64,000 bases of DNA from G963663315 sp963665165 (GTDB lineage Bacteria; Pseudomonadota; Gammaproteobacteria; Arenicellales; Poriferihabitantaceae): contig OY761989.1 of NCBI GenBank assembly GCA_963665165.1, forward strand, positions 1,736,001-1,800,000. The letters are read 5' to 3'. The position numbers and the translations under genes were made by a program. The notes beneath the pieces were generated by a model. That model searched no databases. It was not told where the DNA came from and saw only the letters and a list, made by a program, of their open reading frames with translations. Shown piece by piece: positions 27,034 through 36,535 of the stretch; the first letter of the stretch is position 1, and each line of letters begins with the position of its first letter.

Positions 27034-28560
27034 TCACTGGTTGACGGCAGTCTGGCTCCCTGACTCTGGACCGGTTTCGAGCTCCAGACCATAACCCATG
27101 GATTCAAAAACTGTTTTTTCATTTTCCAGATCGAATACGGTGAGGGGATGCGCCTTGCTCCAGCCCTTCGGCAATAAAACGTTGACCTGCCTGTTGCTGA
27201 CTTCGATCAGGACACGGGATAATTCCGCGTCCGAGCGACTGCGGTAAAACAACACAGCCAGCCTGAACAGAATGATCAGCCTGGTCATCCGCTCCACCCA
27301 TTCATCGGGCAATCTTGCCATGGCCTCATTATCCGGCTTCAGTCGATGGCACCTGACCAGCAGCGCCAGTACCTTCTGGATCTGCCGGGAAAAGCCATCC
27401 AGATTGCTGTGCTCGATGATATAGGCGCTATGCAGGTGATATTGATCATAGGAAACGGAAATTCCGATCTCATGCAACTGCGCCGCCCAGTAAAGCAGCT
27501 TGTAATTCAGGTCTTCCTGCATATCCCAGTCATTCCTGACCTGCTCCAGAAAACGAATGGCCAGTCCCTGCACACGTTTCACCTGCTCCGGATCGGTTTT
27601 GAACTGTGTGACCAGCGCGGCCACCCCGTGGAATCTCGAATCTTCATTATGCAGCCGGCCAATCAGATCATAGGCGACCCCCTCCCTCAAGGCGCCCTGT
27701 GAAATATCCATCCGGTTGATGCCGAGTTCCTTGAAGATGGTCGAAAGAATCACGAACCCGGCCGCGAACACCGGCTTTCGTTGGTCGGAAACATAACTGA
27801 GTGATTGACTGTCTTTCGAGGCCAGAATCCATTTCTTCACGGCCGCCATGCTTTTTGCGGAAAGCCAGTCCTGCTCGATGCCCAGTTCCCTCGCAACCCG
27901 GTCTACCGCCTTGATCGTCCCCGATGTACCGACGACTTCCTGCCATTTCAGCTTGCGGTAAGCGCTGATCACCGGCTGCAATTCAATTGAAACGAGATTC
28001 CTGGCCTGCCTGAACCGGGACTTGGTGATACAGCCATCGCCAAAAACACTTCGAGTCAGGCTGACACAGCCGATTTCAAGGCTGTCCAGATGTATTGGTT
28101 TATGGCTTTTGCCGACAATCAGTTCCGTGCTGCCCCCGCCAATATCGACCACCAGCCTTTGTTTGCCGCGGGTCGACAGGTCGAACGCCGCGCCAAGATA
28201 AACCAGCCGCGCCTCCTCATGCCCTGAAACCACGGAAATCGGATGCCCGAGAGCCGCCTCCGCGCGTTTCAGGAAGGCCTCACTGTTTTGTGCGTTCCTC
28301 AGGGTATTGGTGCCGACTGCCCGTATCCGGTGAGCGGGAATCTCATCCAGCCATTGACGGAATCTGTGCAGGCATTCCAGCGCCCTGTCCTGGGCTTCCC
28401 CGGATAAATTCCGGTCCGGGTCAAGACCCGCGTTCAACCGGACCATTTCCCTCATCTGGTCCATGATTTTTATACTGCCGTGATCACCCACATCGGCAAT
28501 CACCATATGAAAACTGTTCGACCCGAGATCTATTGCAGCGACAAAACTCTCTTTCCCCAT
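27034..28560 (-). CDS. ppx: Exopolyphosphatase (Ppx/GppA family)
   Basis: A 508-aa phosphatase of the actin-like ATPase fold that releases phosphate from polyphosphate ends or converts pppGpp to ppGpp. Phosphate-1 loop AAIDLGSNSFHMVIADV is at the N-terminus, phosphate-2 loop LVVDIGGGSTELIVG near residue 140, and GTSGTIKAVDRVA follows. The C-terminal HD-like helical region (AQLHEIGISVSYDQYHLHSAYII) gives the long Ppx/GppA form. Length favours Ppx or GppA but cannot separate them. The polyphosphate kinase gene is not adjacent; it lies 32 kb away in the same window. Confidence 0.92.
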   Translation of the reverse strand: MGKESFVAAIDLGSNSFHMVIADVGDHGSIKIMDQMREMVRLNAGLDPDRNLSGEAQDRALECLHRFRQWLDEIPAHRIRAVGTNTLRNAQNSEAFLKRAEAALGHPISVVSGHEEARLVYLGAAFDLSTRGKQRLVVDIGGGSTELIVGKSHKPIHLDSLEIGCVSLTRSVFGDGCITKSRFRQARNLVSIELQPVISAYRKLKWQEVVGTSGTIKAVDRVARELGIEQDWLSAKSMAAVKKWILASKDSQSLSYVSDQRKPVFAAGFVILSTIFKELGINRMDISQGALREGVAYDLIGRLHNEDSRFHGVAALVTQFKTDPEQVKRVQGLAIRFLEQVRNDWDMQEDLNYKLLYWAAQLHEIGISVSYDQYHLHSAYIIEHSNLDGFSRQIQKVLALLVRCHRLKPDNEAMARLPDEWVERMTRLIILFRLAVLFYRSRSDAELSRVLIEVSNRQVNVLLPKGWSKAHPLTVFDLENEKTVFESMGYGLELETGPESGSQTAVNQ

Positions 28561-28643
28561 TCAAAATACATACCAGAATAACCCGCTGCTATCATACTCC
28601 TAACCGTCCCTGCGAACCATCATCGAACCGGCATCATGAGCAA

Positions 28644-29624
28644 TCAACCGATTTTGGGTTGAACGCCTCGCGCCACTGCCTTTACGGTTTCTGCGGGGAC
28701 TTCCCCCATCACCGTGACCAGATGATTTCCGGCGCGGGTCCGGTAGGCATGCACCGCTCCCATCCTGCTCGACCCCATCATCTCGTCTGGATCCTGGCTG
28801 GCTTCCTTGATGAATACCGACAGCGACGACAGCCCGTCGGAATAGACAAAGTGTTCGATTTCACCCTTCCCCATCGGCGACATCCTGCGGAAATAATCAT
28901 TCAATCGATAACCGTCAGGAAGTTCTGTGACTGACCAGCCAGAAGATTCGGAAGATTCAAAAGATTCGGATATCGGCTCCGGATTGCTGAATAACCGCAA
29001 ATTTTCAATGTTGCTCACCGGGGCCAGTTGGGCATCTTCGATCCATCCGTTTATTTCGATATCGGCAAGCAGGTATTGTCCGATCACCTCACCATCCCGG
29101 CCGATCAGGTCAGATCGTAAAAGCAGACCGGACTGCTTGTCCGCCCACAGGGTATATCCATAGCGCCAGGTATCATCCGGGACCACCTTGATCGTGACCG
29201 CCGTCCGGTCGGCAATACGCTCTTCCCCCCCTTCCTCGAAAGCATAGTTCTTCCTCAATTGATCCAGGTCACCGGGAAGGAGTCCCGGAAATCCGCTTTT
29301 CGTGGCCCGCCAGTAATCCTGGACAACCATATTCTGATCCGGCATGTAACACCAGACCTTGTCCTTGTTGCGAATAATCTCCCTGGCTTCCCCGTTAAGC
29401 GAATAGATGCGCTCCTGTATCATGCCGTCCCGAACCCGGCGCGCAACTTCCATTACCTTGATTTCACCATCACTGGCGTAAACCAGCGTACCGGCAAAGC
29501 TGACGTCCGCGCCTGCCTTGTTGATTTTCATCAACCAGTCGGAAGCGTCCGCAAAAACATGAGCCGGGAAAACCCCGGCCACAAGGACGAACACCGCCCG
29601 GAGAAAAAAACCCGATCCCGTCAC
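28644..29624 (-). CDS. rseB: Sigma-E factor regulatory protein RseB/MucB
   Basis: Periplasmic protein (326 aa) that binds the anti-sigma factor RseA and protects it from DegS until it senses lipopolysaccharide or lipoprotein signals. An N-terminal signal peptide is visible (GSGFFLRAVFVLVAGVFPAHVFA). The N-terminal domain has FAGTLVYASDGEIKVMEVARRV, typical of MucB/RseB; the C-terminal MucB_RseB_C domain has SPMGKGEIEHFVYSDGLSSLSVFIK. A Ser/Glu-rich linker (ESFESSESSGW) joins them. Start codon is GTG. It follows rseA by 31 bases. Confidence 0.93.
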   Translation of the reverse strand: MTGSGFFLRAVFVLVAGVFPAHVFADASDWLMKINKAGADVSFAGTLVYASDGEIKVMEVARRVRDGMIQERIYSLNGEAREIIRNKDKVWCYMPDQNMVVQDYWRATKSGFPGLLPGDLDQLRKNYAFEEGGEERIADRTAVTIKVVPDDTWRYGYTLWADKQSGLLLRSDLIGRDGEVIGQYLLADIEINGWIEDAQLAPVSNIENLRLFSNPEPISESFESSESSGWSVTELPDGYRLNDYFRRMSPMGKGEIEHFVYSDGLSSLSVFIKEASQDPDEMMGSSRMGAVHAYRTRAGNHLVTVMGEVPAETVKAVARGVQPKIG

Positions 29625-29655
29625 CTTGCCCGGATTACGTCAGGATAATGGAAAT

Positions 29656-30201
29656 TCATCGGACCAATGTCTGGTTGCCAGCCAGAACCACATGGGCGAG
29701 CAAGCCGTTAAAGGCCGGGGAAGAGGTGAATTCCCCGTGTCCGGCCAGCATCTCGTTAAACTCCAGGACGGGCGGCCCGGATCCAGTCCGGTCAACAACC
29801 GGATCAACGGCGGCAACCGTGCCATACCGGGATGTATCGTCGAACGGACCCAGTGTAACCACCGCAACGACAGCCAGGGACGCGGCCAGCGCGAACAACC
29901 CGGCCGGTTTCCAGATGCCGGGTTCGGCCACGGTCCCGGCAATACGGTTTTCCCTGGCCGATTGACGCGGAGCGATTACGGTCGGTTCCGCCCGCAGACG
30001 TTCACGGATCCTTTCCGTCAGGTCGGTCCCGACCCGGTCAATATCGCCGCGCGCGATATCACCGATCAACTGGTAGCGCTGCCAGGTCCTGCCCGCCGAC
30101 TCATGGCGGATCATTTCGTCAATAACCGACCCTTGCTGACCGGCGTCCAGTTCCTGATCGATCAATTGTGAAATTCTTTCATTCATTTTTCGGTTTTTCA
30201 A
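29656..30201 (-). CDS. rseA: Anti-sigma-E factor RseA/MucA
   Basis: Inner-membrane anti-sigma factor (181 aa). The cytoplasmic N-terminus MNERISQLIDQELDAGQQGSV and GRTWQRYQLIGDIARGD match RseA_N, which holds RpoE. One membrane segment (PAGLFALAASLAVVAVVTL, about residues 98-116) separates it from a periplasmic tail. The TTG start at 30201 is preferred because GGAGG lies five bases before it; an ATG six codons later has no such site. Gene order recJ-rpoE-rseA-rseB supports the call. Confidence 0.9.
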   Translation of the reverse strand: MKNRKMNERISQLIDQELDAGQQGSVIDEMIRHESAGRTWQRYQLIGDIARGDIDRVGTDLTERIRERLRAEPTVIAPRQSARENRIAGTVAEPGIWKPAGLFALAASLAVVAVVTLGPFDDTSRYGTVAAVDPVVDRTGSGPPVLEFNEMLAGHGEFTSSPAFNGLLAHVVLAGNQTLVR

Positions 30202-30293
30202 GATATCCTCCAGTCACCTGCGTTAGAACCATCCAGTCACAACAAGTTCAAACCGGTTTTCGGTATTATGTACATTTTTTGATTGCATACAGG

Positions 30294-30887
30294 TCAGAAC
30301 CGTCCATCGACGAGATGCGAGATTGATTTTTCAATAGTTTCGCGGGCCCGGAATATCCTGGAACGCACGGTTCCGACCGGACAGTGCATGACGACCGCGA
30401 TATCTTCATAACTCAATCCGTCCATTTCCCGCAACAGGATGGCTTCCTTCAGTTCACCTGACAGATCGTTGATCGCTTTTTTCACCGCCGCCACCAGATC
30501 GTCCGTCTCCAGCATTTGCTCAGGCGTGTTGAATTCAGTCAAACGCTCCCCACCCTGTCGGTACGACATCTCTTCCACATCGACATCCTGAAGGGGGGGC
30601 TGGCGCCCGGCGGCGACCAGATGGTTTTTCGCCGCATTGACCGCGATGCGGTACAGCCATGTGTAAAAAGCGCTCTCCCCGCGAAATTTTCCGATCGCCC
30701 GGTAAGCCCTGATAAAGGATTCCTGGACGACATCCTCCTGTTCCGCCGAGTCTCTTATGAATCGACTGACCAGCTTCCGGATCCGGTACTGGTACTTGCC
30801 GACAAGCAGATCAAAAGCCTTCTTGTCCCCCTGCTGGACCCGCTCAACCAGAGCCATATCGGTATCCGCACTGGATTTCTCGACCAT
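30294..30887 (-). CDS. rpoE: RNA polymerase sigma factor RpoE (sigma-E)
   Basis: Extracytoplasmic-function sigma factor of 197 aa controlling the envelope stress response. Region 2 contains YRIRKLVSRFIRDSAEQEDVVQESFIRAYRAI and TWLYRIAVNAAKNHL. Region 4 contains LREMDGLSYEDIAVVMHCPVGTVRSRIFRARE. The segment between regions 2 and 4 has the RpoE-type NTPEQM. It starts 12 bases after the recJ stop, with rseA and rseB following, so release by envelope stress through RseA is expected from the family. Confidence 0.97.
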   Translation of the reverse strand: MVEKSSADTDMALVERVQQGDKKAFDLLVGKYQYRIRKLVSRFIRDSAEQEDVVQESFIRAYRAIGKFRGESAFYTWLYRIAVNAAKNHLVAAGRQPPLQDVDVEEMSYRQGGERLTEFNTPEQMLETDDLVAAVKKAINDLSGELKEAILLREMDGLSYEDIAVVMHCPVGTVRSRIFRARETIEKSISHLVDGRF

Positions 30888-30899
30888 ACTCCGTTCCGG

Positions 30900-32675
30900 T
30901 CAGGCCGGCTCAAGGTACTCAACGACCAGTTGCAGGGATTTTCTCCCCCGGAAATGATTGACGTCAAGTTGATACACCGCGCGCACCCTTTCAAGATCAG
31001 GCGCAACCTGGCCCGGCGCCAGCGCCTTGAACGCGATTGCCTCGAACTGCGTCGCCTGGCCTGCCGGTTGCAACGTCATACGCAAATGAACCTGCCCGAC
31101 AGCCCGACAGTCCAGAACGACGAATTCACCATCGAACCGGGGGGAAGGGAATCCCTGGCCCCATGGCATGGCGTCCCGGATCAGTTCCGCATTGGCGAGG
31201 CTGATTTCTTCCGGTTCCAGCTCACCGTCGGTATCGATGGCGCTGCTGATACCGACCCGGTTGAAATGGTCGGTCACTTTTGCATGGAATCTTTCCCGGA
31301 ACCGATCGTAACCGGATGATCGAATGGTCAGGCCCGCCGCCATCGCATGTCCGCCGAACTTCTCGATCAGCCCGCTGTTTTCCATGGCAATGCCCTCCAG
31401 CAGGTCCTTGATATGCAATCCGTCTACAGACCGGGCGGAACCGGTCAGATCCCCATTCCGGGTTTTCGCGAAGGCAACCACAGGCTGATTGGTTTTTTCC
31501 TTGATCCGGGAAGCGACCAGTCCGCTGACCCCCTGATGCCAGCCTGCGTCATAAAGACAGAATCCTGCGGATGTTCCATTCCCGCAGGGTCCAGCTTCAC
31601 TTTGTTCGGTCATCAGGCGCCTTACAATGTCCAGCGCCCGGTTCTGCATGTCTTTTTCAATCTCTTTCCTTTGTTCATTGATCTGGTCGAGTTGACGGGC
31701 GTATTCACGCGCAACGGCGGCGTCCCCGGCCAGCAGGCATTCGATTCCGGTCGAAATATTGTCCAGGCGTCCGGCGGCGTTCAGCCGGGGAGCGATGACG
31801 AATCCAAAATCGGAAGAAACCATGCCGCTATGATCGCGCCCTCCGACTTCCAGTAACGCCCGTATTCCGGGACGGCATTTACCCGACCGGATCCTCAGAA
31901 GTCCATTGGCAACCAGAATCCGGTTATTGTGATCCAGCGGCGCCATATCCGCGACCGTGCCCAAAGCGACCAGATCGACCAGGCCGCCCAGATTGGGAAC
32001 CGGAAGTAGCGCTTTTTCAAACCAGCCGGCCGATTTGAGTTTCGCCCGGACCAGCAACAGCAGATAGAACATCACCCCGACACCGGCAATGACCTTGCTC
32101 GGAAATTCACAGCCGGGCTGGTTGGGATTCAATATCGCGTCCGCCACAGGCAACCTCCCTGCGGCAAGATGATGGTCGGTAATAATTACGGTTACCCCGT
32201 TCCTTTTCAACACGGCGGCTCCATCCACACCGTTGATTCCGTTGTCCACGGTGATCACGACATCGGGACTTTTCCGCAAGGCTACTTCAGCAATTTCCGG
32301 TGACAACCCATAGCCATGTTCAAAACGGTCCGGCACGAGATAATCGACCTCACCCAGCCCCATTGATCGCAACCCGGACAATGCCAGCGCGACAGCGGCT
32401 GCGCCATCCGTATCGTAATCCCCGATAACCAGCACACGCTGGCCCGTCTCAATCGCTTCACAAACCAGGGCGGCGGCGGTGGCGCCGTCCTTCAGTGAAT
32501 CCGGCCTGCATAACCCGGACAGGGAGAGGCGCAGTTCAGATACATGACCGATCTGCCTGTTCTCGTAAATCCTTCTCAAAAGAGGCGCTATTTCCGGCTC
32601 GCCGGTATCTCCGCCATCGCCAAGACGACAGGCGGAAACCCGACGCCGAATCGACTTTTGCCCATATTCGAACAA
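30900..32675 (-). CDS. recJ: Single-stranded-DNA-specific exonuclease RecJ
   Basis: A 591-aa 5'-3' exonuclease of the DHH family used in recombination and mismatch repair. Metal-binding motifs appear in order: GDYDTDGAAAVAL, TVDNGINGVDG, ITDHHLAAG and APRLNAAGRLDN. The DHHA1 region has WHQGVSGLVASRIKEKTNQP and FGGHAMAAG. The C-terminal OB-like part ends in LDVNHFRGRKSLQLVVEYLEPA, as in other RecJ proteins. Upstream of it is about 200 bases (32676-32877) with no gene and no recognised site. Confidence 0.95.
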   Translation of the reverse strand: MFEYGQKSIRRRVSACRLGDGGDTGEPEIAPLLRRIYENRQIGHVSELRLSLSGLCRPDSLKDGATAAALVCEAIETGQRVLVIGDYDTDGAAAVALALSGLRSMGLGEVDYLVPDRFEHGYGLSPEIAEVALRKSPDVVITVDNGINGVDGAAVLKRNGVTVIITDHHLAAGRLPVADAILNPNQPGCEFPSKVIAGVGVMFYLLLLVRAKLKSAGWFEKALLPVPNLGGLVDLVALGTVADMAPLDHNNRILVANGLLRIRSGKCRPGIRALLEVGGRDHSGMVSSDFGFVIAPRLNAAGRLDNISTGIECLLAGDAAVAREYARQLDQINEQRKEIEKDMQNRALDIVRRLMTEQSEAGPCGNGTSAGFCLYDAGWHQGVSGLVASRIKEKTNQPVVAFAKTRNGDLTGSARSVDGLHIKDLLEGIAMENSGLIEKFGGHAMAAGLTIRSSGYDRFRERFHAKVTDHFNRVGISSAIDTDGELEPEEISLANAELIRDAMPWGQGFPSPRFDGEFVVLDCRAVGQVHLRMTLQPAGQATQFEAIAFKALAPGQVAPDLERVRAVYQLDVNHFRGRKSLQLVVEYLEPA

Positions 32676-32877
32676 CCTGTCTCTCTCCTCAATTCAGCCC
32701 TTGAACACGATTTCACAATGATACCGTGGCTCGGGCAGGCAGCGCACAGCGCACATCGAATCGACCCGGGCCGCAAAAACTGCCTTCGTCACAAGTCGAT
32801 ACCGCACTTTGGTTTCCAATCGGGATTATACTTTAACTTTCGGGAAAACAGCCCGGGCCAGCCGGTCCACTCCGGAG

Positions 32878-33744
32878 CTACCCCCCGAGGAACAGCTCTC
32901 CCACCTTGGGGTCGTCCAGCAATTCCGATCCTTTTCCGGCAATCGCCACCTTGCCGGAAACCAGTACATAGCCAATATCCGCAAACTCCAACCCCTTCCT
33001 GGCATTCTGCTCCACCATGACAATGGTCTTTCCCTCATTGTTCTGCAGATCGTCGAGGATTTCAAAGACCATGTCGATGAAGCGGGGTTCCAGTCCGATG
33101 GAAGGCTCGTCGATGAGGAGAACGTCGGGGTTCATGACCAGGGCGCGGGAGATTTCCAGCAGGCGGCGTTCACCGCCGGAGAGAACTTTGGCCTGATGTT
33201 TGCGACGGGCGGCGAGTCGGGAATACTTGTCGAAGATCATTTCGGTGGCCTGTTTGGCCTCGGCCGGTTTGTCCTTGAGGAAGCCGCCCATCCAGAGATT
33301 CTCCTCCACAGTCATGCCGGGGAAGATGGATTTGTCCTGGAGGATATAGGCAATCCCTGCGCGGGAGAGTTTTTCGTTGGATGACAGCCTGGTCACATCC
33401 ATGGCATCCGCGCCCCTTCCGATGGTGATGCGGCCGGAGAAGATGTCGTTGAAGCCGAAAATAGCGTGCAACACCGTTGACTTGCCGGCGCCGTTGGGAC
33501 CGATCAGACAGAGCGACTGCCTGCGGCCGACCCGCAGGTTGATACCATGGAGAATTTCCATCTTGCCATAACCGGCGTTCAGGTTCTCAATGGTCACCCA
33601 GGATTGGTTGCCCGCCAGGCCATCCAGCTTTTCGACACTGATTTCCCCGGCGATGGCCGCCGCCTGACGCTCTACCTCATCCACGGAGATGATTGCATCG
33701 ACATCACCCTGACCGTAACCGCGAATCCTTTTTTTTCCAGTCAT
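32878..33744 (-). CDS. Branched-chain-type ABC transporter ATP-binding protein, LivF-like
   Basis: ATPase of 288 aa, longer than usual LivF (about 237) because of a 50-residue N-terminal extension (GKKRIRGYGQGDVDAIISVDE onwards) before the ATPase begins at WVTIENLNAGYGKMEILHG. Walker A GPNGAGKST, signature LSGGERRLLEISRAL and Walker B VLLIDEPSIGLEP are intact. Start ATG 33744 has GGGA seven bases upstream; a TTG at 33765 that overlaps the livG stop is an alternative. Last gene of the second importer set. Confidence 0.92.
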   Translation of the reverse strand: MTGKKRIRGYGQGDVDAIISVDEVERQAAAIAGEISVEKLDGLAGNQSWVTIENLNAGYGKMEILHGINLRVGRRQSLCLIGPNGAGKSTVLHAIFGFNDIFSGRITIGRGADAMDVTRLSSNEKLSRAGIAYILQDKSIFPGMTVEENLWMGGFLKDKPAEAKQATEMIFDKYSRLAARRKHQAKVLSGGERRLLEISRALVMNPDVLLIDEPSIGLEPRFIDMVFEILDDLQNNEGKTIVMVEQNARKGLEFADIGYVLVSGKVAIAGKGSELLDDPKVGELFLGG

Positions 33745-33761
33745 TTCAGTTCCCGCGCCGA

Positions 33762-34505
33762 TCAATGGGCGCCAAGATAGGCGCTGATCACTCGCTGGTC
33801 ATGCTGGATTTCCTCAGGGGTTCCCCTGGCCAGCAGCTTGCCATGGGCAAGACAGTAGATCGTGTCCGCGATATTCATGATCACCCGCATGTTGTGTTCG
33901 ATGATGAACAGTGTAATGCCGAACTCGCTGTTGGCGCGCCTGAGCCGGTCGATGAGACCGTTGATCAGCGTCGGGTTAATGCCCGCCGTGGGTTCGTCCA
34001 GCAGCAGCACGGTGGGCTCGTTCATCAACGCCATGGCGAACTCCAGCAGTTTCTGCTGGCCGAACGACAGCGAGCCCGAGCGCAGCAGGCGTTTTTCATA
34101 CAAGCCGACGAAATCCAGCAACATCTCCGCCCGCTCCCGGTCTTCCCGGGTATTACGGCCAAACGACTCCCGAAAGCTCATCTTGCGATGGGGCATGGAA
34201 ATCAACATGTTATCCACGCAGTTCATGGCGCCATAGATCCGGGTCTGCTGGAAAGTGCGCAAAAGCCCGAGGCGGGCGATTCGTTGTACTGGCAGCCTGG
34301 AAATTTCACGACCCTCGAAATGAATGGACCCGGAATCAATGGGGTGGTAGCCGACGATGGAATTGAATAGCGTGGTCTTGCCGGAGCCGTTGGGCCCGAT
34401 CAGGCCGGTGATACCGCCCTTTTCCACCTGCATGGAGACATCGGTATTGGCCATCACCCCGCCGAAAGTCTTGGTGACCCCCTTGACATCGATAATAGCG
34501 CTCAT
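33762..34505 (-). CDS. Branched-chain-type ABC transporter ATP-binding protein, LivG-like
   Basis: ATPase of 247 aa. Walker A GPNGSGKTT, the LivG-specific segment LGLLRTFQQTRIYGAMNCVDNML, signature LSFGQQKLLEFAMAL and Walker B VLLLDEPTAGINP are present. The C-terminus DQRVISAYLGAH is typical. Start ATG 34505 overlaps the livM stop as ATGA; the frame extends further upstream but that part lies inside livM. In this importer the two ATPases are separate genes, unlike the fused chain at 10887-12434. Confidence 0.94.
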   Translation of the reverse strand: MSAIIDVKGVTKTFGGVMANTDVSMQVEKGGITGLIGPNGSGKTTLFNSIVGYHPIDSGSIHFEGREISRLPVQRIARLGLLRTFQQTRIYGAMNCVDNMLISMPHRKMSFRESFGRNTREDRERAEMLLDFVGLYEKRLLRSGSLSFGQQKLLEFAMALMNEPTVLLLDEPTAGINPTLINGLIDRLRRANSEFGITLFIIEHNMRVIMNIADTIYCLAHGKLLARGTPEEIQHDQRVISAYLGAH

Positions 34506-35536
34506 GCCGTATTCTCTCCGGCGTCCTTCTTCTCTACCCGGATCCCGAACCATTCCGGGCGGTTATGCGCCAGCCATCCCATGATACCATCCTGGAAGTA
34601 CACAACGGTCACCACGATCAGGGCGCCCAGGGCTACCCACTGCCAGCCGAGGAGGTAGTTCCAGGTCACCTCCTTGATGACATGGAAGACGATGGCGCCG
34701 ACCACCGGACCCCACAGGGTGCCCTTGCCGCCGAGCAGCACGCAGACCACCATGAAAATGCCGAGGTTGATGGTCTGGTAAGCGGTCTCCAGAGGCTCGA
34801 AGTGAATCAGTTGAAACGCCGAGATGCCCCCCGCCACTCCGACAAAGAAGGCCGACAGGGCCCAGGCGGTGAGCTTGTATCGCAGGGTATGGATACCCAT
34901 GGCCTCGGCCTTTTCCTCATCGTCGCGGATGGCGTTGATGGCGGCTCCGAATCGGGTGCCATAGAGCCATTTGCAAAAGACGAACAAAGCTGTACCGGCG
35001 CCGGCGAAGAGGAAATAGAAGAACAGTTTGCCGATTTCAAGGTCGCCGGGGTACACCGGCAGTTGGATTCCCTGGCCGCCGCCGACCCAATCCCAGTTGG
35101 ACACCAGTTCACCTGTGGCGATGGCGACACCCAGGGTGCCAATGGCGAAATATGGGCCGCGCAGGCCGAAGGTCACGCAGCCGATGACCACTGCGGCCAG
35201 AGCGCAGAACAGCCCGGCGCCGAGGCAACCGAGGAACAGGCCGGTAAAATACTGCCCATCGGAAAACAGCATCAGTTCGGAACGGCTGGCGTCGGTGTAT
35301 TCCCCGACAGGGTGCACCATACCGATGGCAATCAACGCCGCGACGTACATCCCGGTGCCGTAAAAAAAGATATTGCCCAGGGAATTGTACCCCATCTGGC
35401 CACCGGTCATATCCCAGGTCAGCGCTACGATGATCATCAGCCACAGCGCGGCGAACTGGGTACGGAAATCCGGAAACAGAAAGGGCAGCGCCAGAACGGT
35501 CAGCGACAGCGCCGCGTAGAACAGGGTTTTTCTCAT
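34502..35536 (-). CDS. Branched-chain-type ABC transporter permease, LivM-like
   Basis: Membrane permease of 344 aa. The segment MTGGQMGYNSLGNIFFYGTGMYVAAL near the N-terminus, the loop AAINAIRDDEEKAEAMGIHTLRYKLTAW and VCVLLGGKGTLWGPVVGAIVF are family features. About eight hydrophobic segments. It follows the livH gene by 13 bases and overlaps livG by four. Confidence 0.93.
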   Translation of the reverse strand: MRKTLFYAALSLTVLALPFLFPDFRTQFAALWLMIIVALTWDMTGGQMGYNSLGNIFFYGTGMYVAALIAIGMVHPVGEYTDASRSELMLFSDGQYFTGLFLGCLGAGLFCALAAVVIGCVTFGLRGPYFAIGTLGVAIATGELVSNWDWVGGGQGIQLPVYPGDLEIGKLFFYFLFAGAGTALFVFCKWLYGTRFGAAINAIRDDEEKAEAMGIHTLRYKLTAWALSAFFVGVAGGISAFQLIHFEPLETAYQTINLGIFMVVCVLLGGKGTLWGPVVGAIVFHVIKEVTWNYLLGWQWVALGALIVVTVVYFQDGIMGWLAHNRPEWFGIRVEKKDAGENTA

Positions 35537-35549
35537 GATCGCGCCTCCC

Positions 35550-36460
35550 TTATTTCAGGCTCTGACGCATCCGGCGCTGCTGAATGAGACGCCAGGTCAG
35601 CACCAGTAGCAGCAACAGCACCGCAATGGCCTGCTGGTAACCGATACCGAAGATGTGGGCGCCGTACTGCTCGGCGACGCCGATACCCAGACCGGCGGCG
35701 ATCACACCCGGAAGGTTGCCGATACCCGCAGCCGTGACGATCACGAACGAGCGCACGGAATGGGTAATGCCATAGAACGGCTGGATCACCCACACCATAA
35801 CGATGATAGCCCCGGCTGCGCCACAGATGGCCGCATTCAGCGAGAAGGTGAAAGCATATACCTTCCCGGTATCGATGCCGAGCGCCCGGGCGGCACGGGC
35901 ATCCTGGGCGGTGGCGCGGATAGCCTGACCCATGCGGCTGTTTTTCATGAACAGGATAACGCCGGCGGCGAGAGCCGTCGCCATCAGCACGCCCAGCAGC
36001 CTGGCGATGGGCACATCGACAAAACCATCGAAGAAATACAGGGTGTCATACTGCAACTGGATGCTTTGGGTATCCGAACCGAACATCAGATTCAGCATCT
36101 GCGCCATGATAATCGCAAGACCGAATGTCGCCAGCAGGGAGGTGAACAGGTCGCGCTCGATCACCCGGGAAATCACCAGCTTGTAGATGATCCAGCCAAG
36201 ACCCCACATCACCACAAATGCCGCGGGAACCCCGATCAGAGGCGGCAGACCCTGTTTTGCCAGCCACCAGGCCACATACCCCCCGGCGATCACCAAATCC
36301 CCTGAGCGAAATTCTTGATGTTCATCACCCCCCATACCAGGGCCAGCCCGTAGGCGGCGAGGGCGAACAACGCCCCGATCATCAAGCCGTCAATGATGAT
36401 TTTCAGGTTGACGACGGGAAACCCGAATAGCAGCGAGATGTTTCCGTGAATCTGATCCAT
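35550..36460 (-). pseudogene. Branched-chain-type ABC transporter permease, LivH-like, interrupted by a one-base frameshift
   Basis: The N-terminal frame starts at ATG 36460 and reads MDQIHGNISLLFGFPVVNLK, then LMIGALFALAAYGLALVWGVMNIKNFAQG before a stop. The following frame continues without loss as GDLVIAGGYVAWWLAKQG to a normal LivH C-terminus with SRMGQAIRATAQDARAARALG. The break is in a run of four G (plus 36299-36302, cccc). One extra G would restore a 303-aa permease, as expected for the NFAQGD motif of LivH. Either a sequencing error or a real mutation; if real, the second importer lacks a working LivH. No Shine-Dalgarno sequence precedes the ATG. Confidence 0.85.
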
Positions 36461-36535
36461 GGAGGGTTAACAAATAATTTCCGGAGGAATCATACAGACC
36501 AGGGCGCTCCGGGGGCCTGTCCGTCTGGTCTGGCG

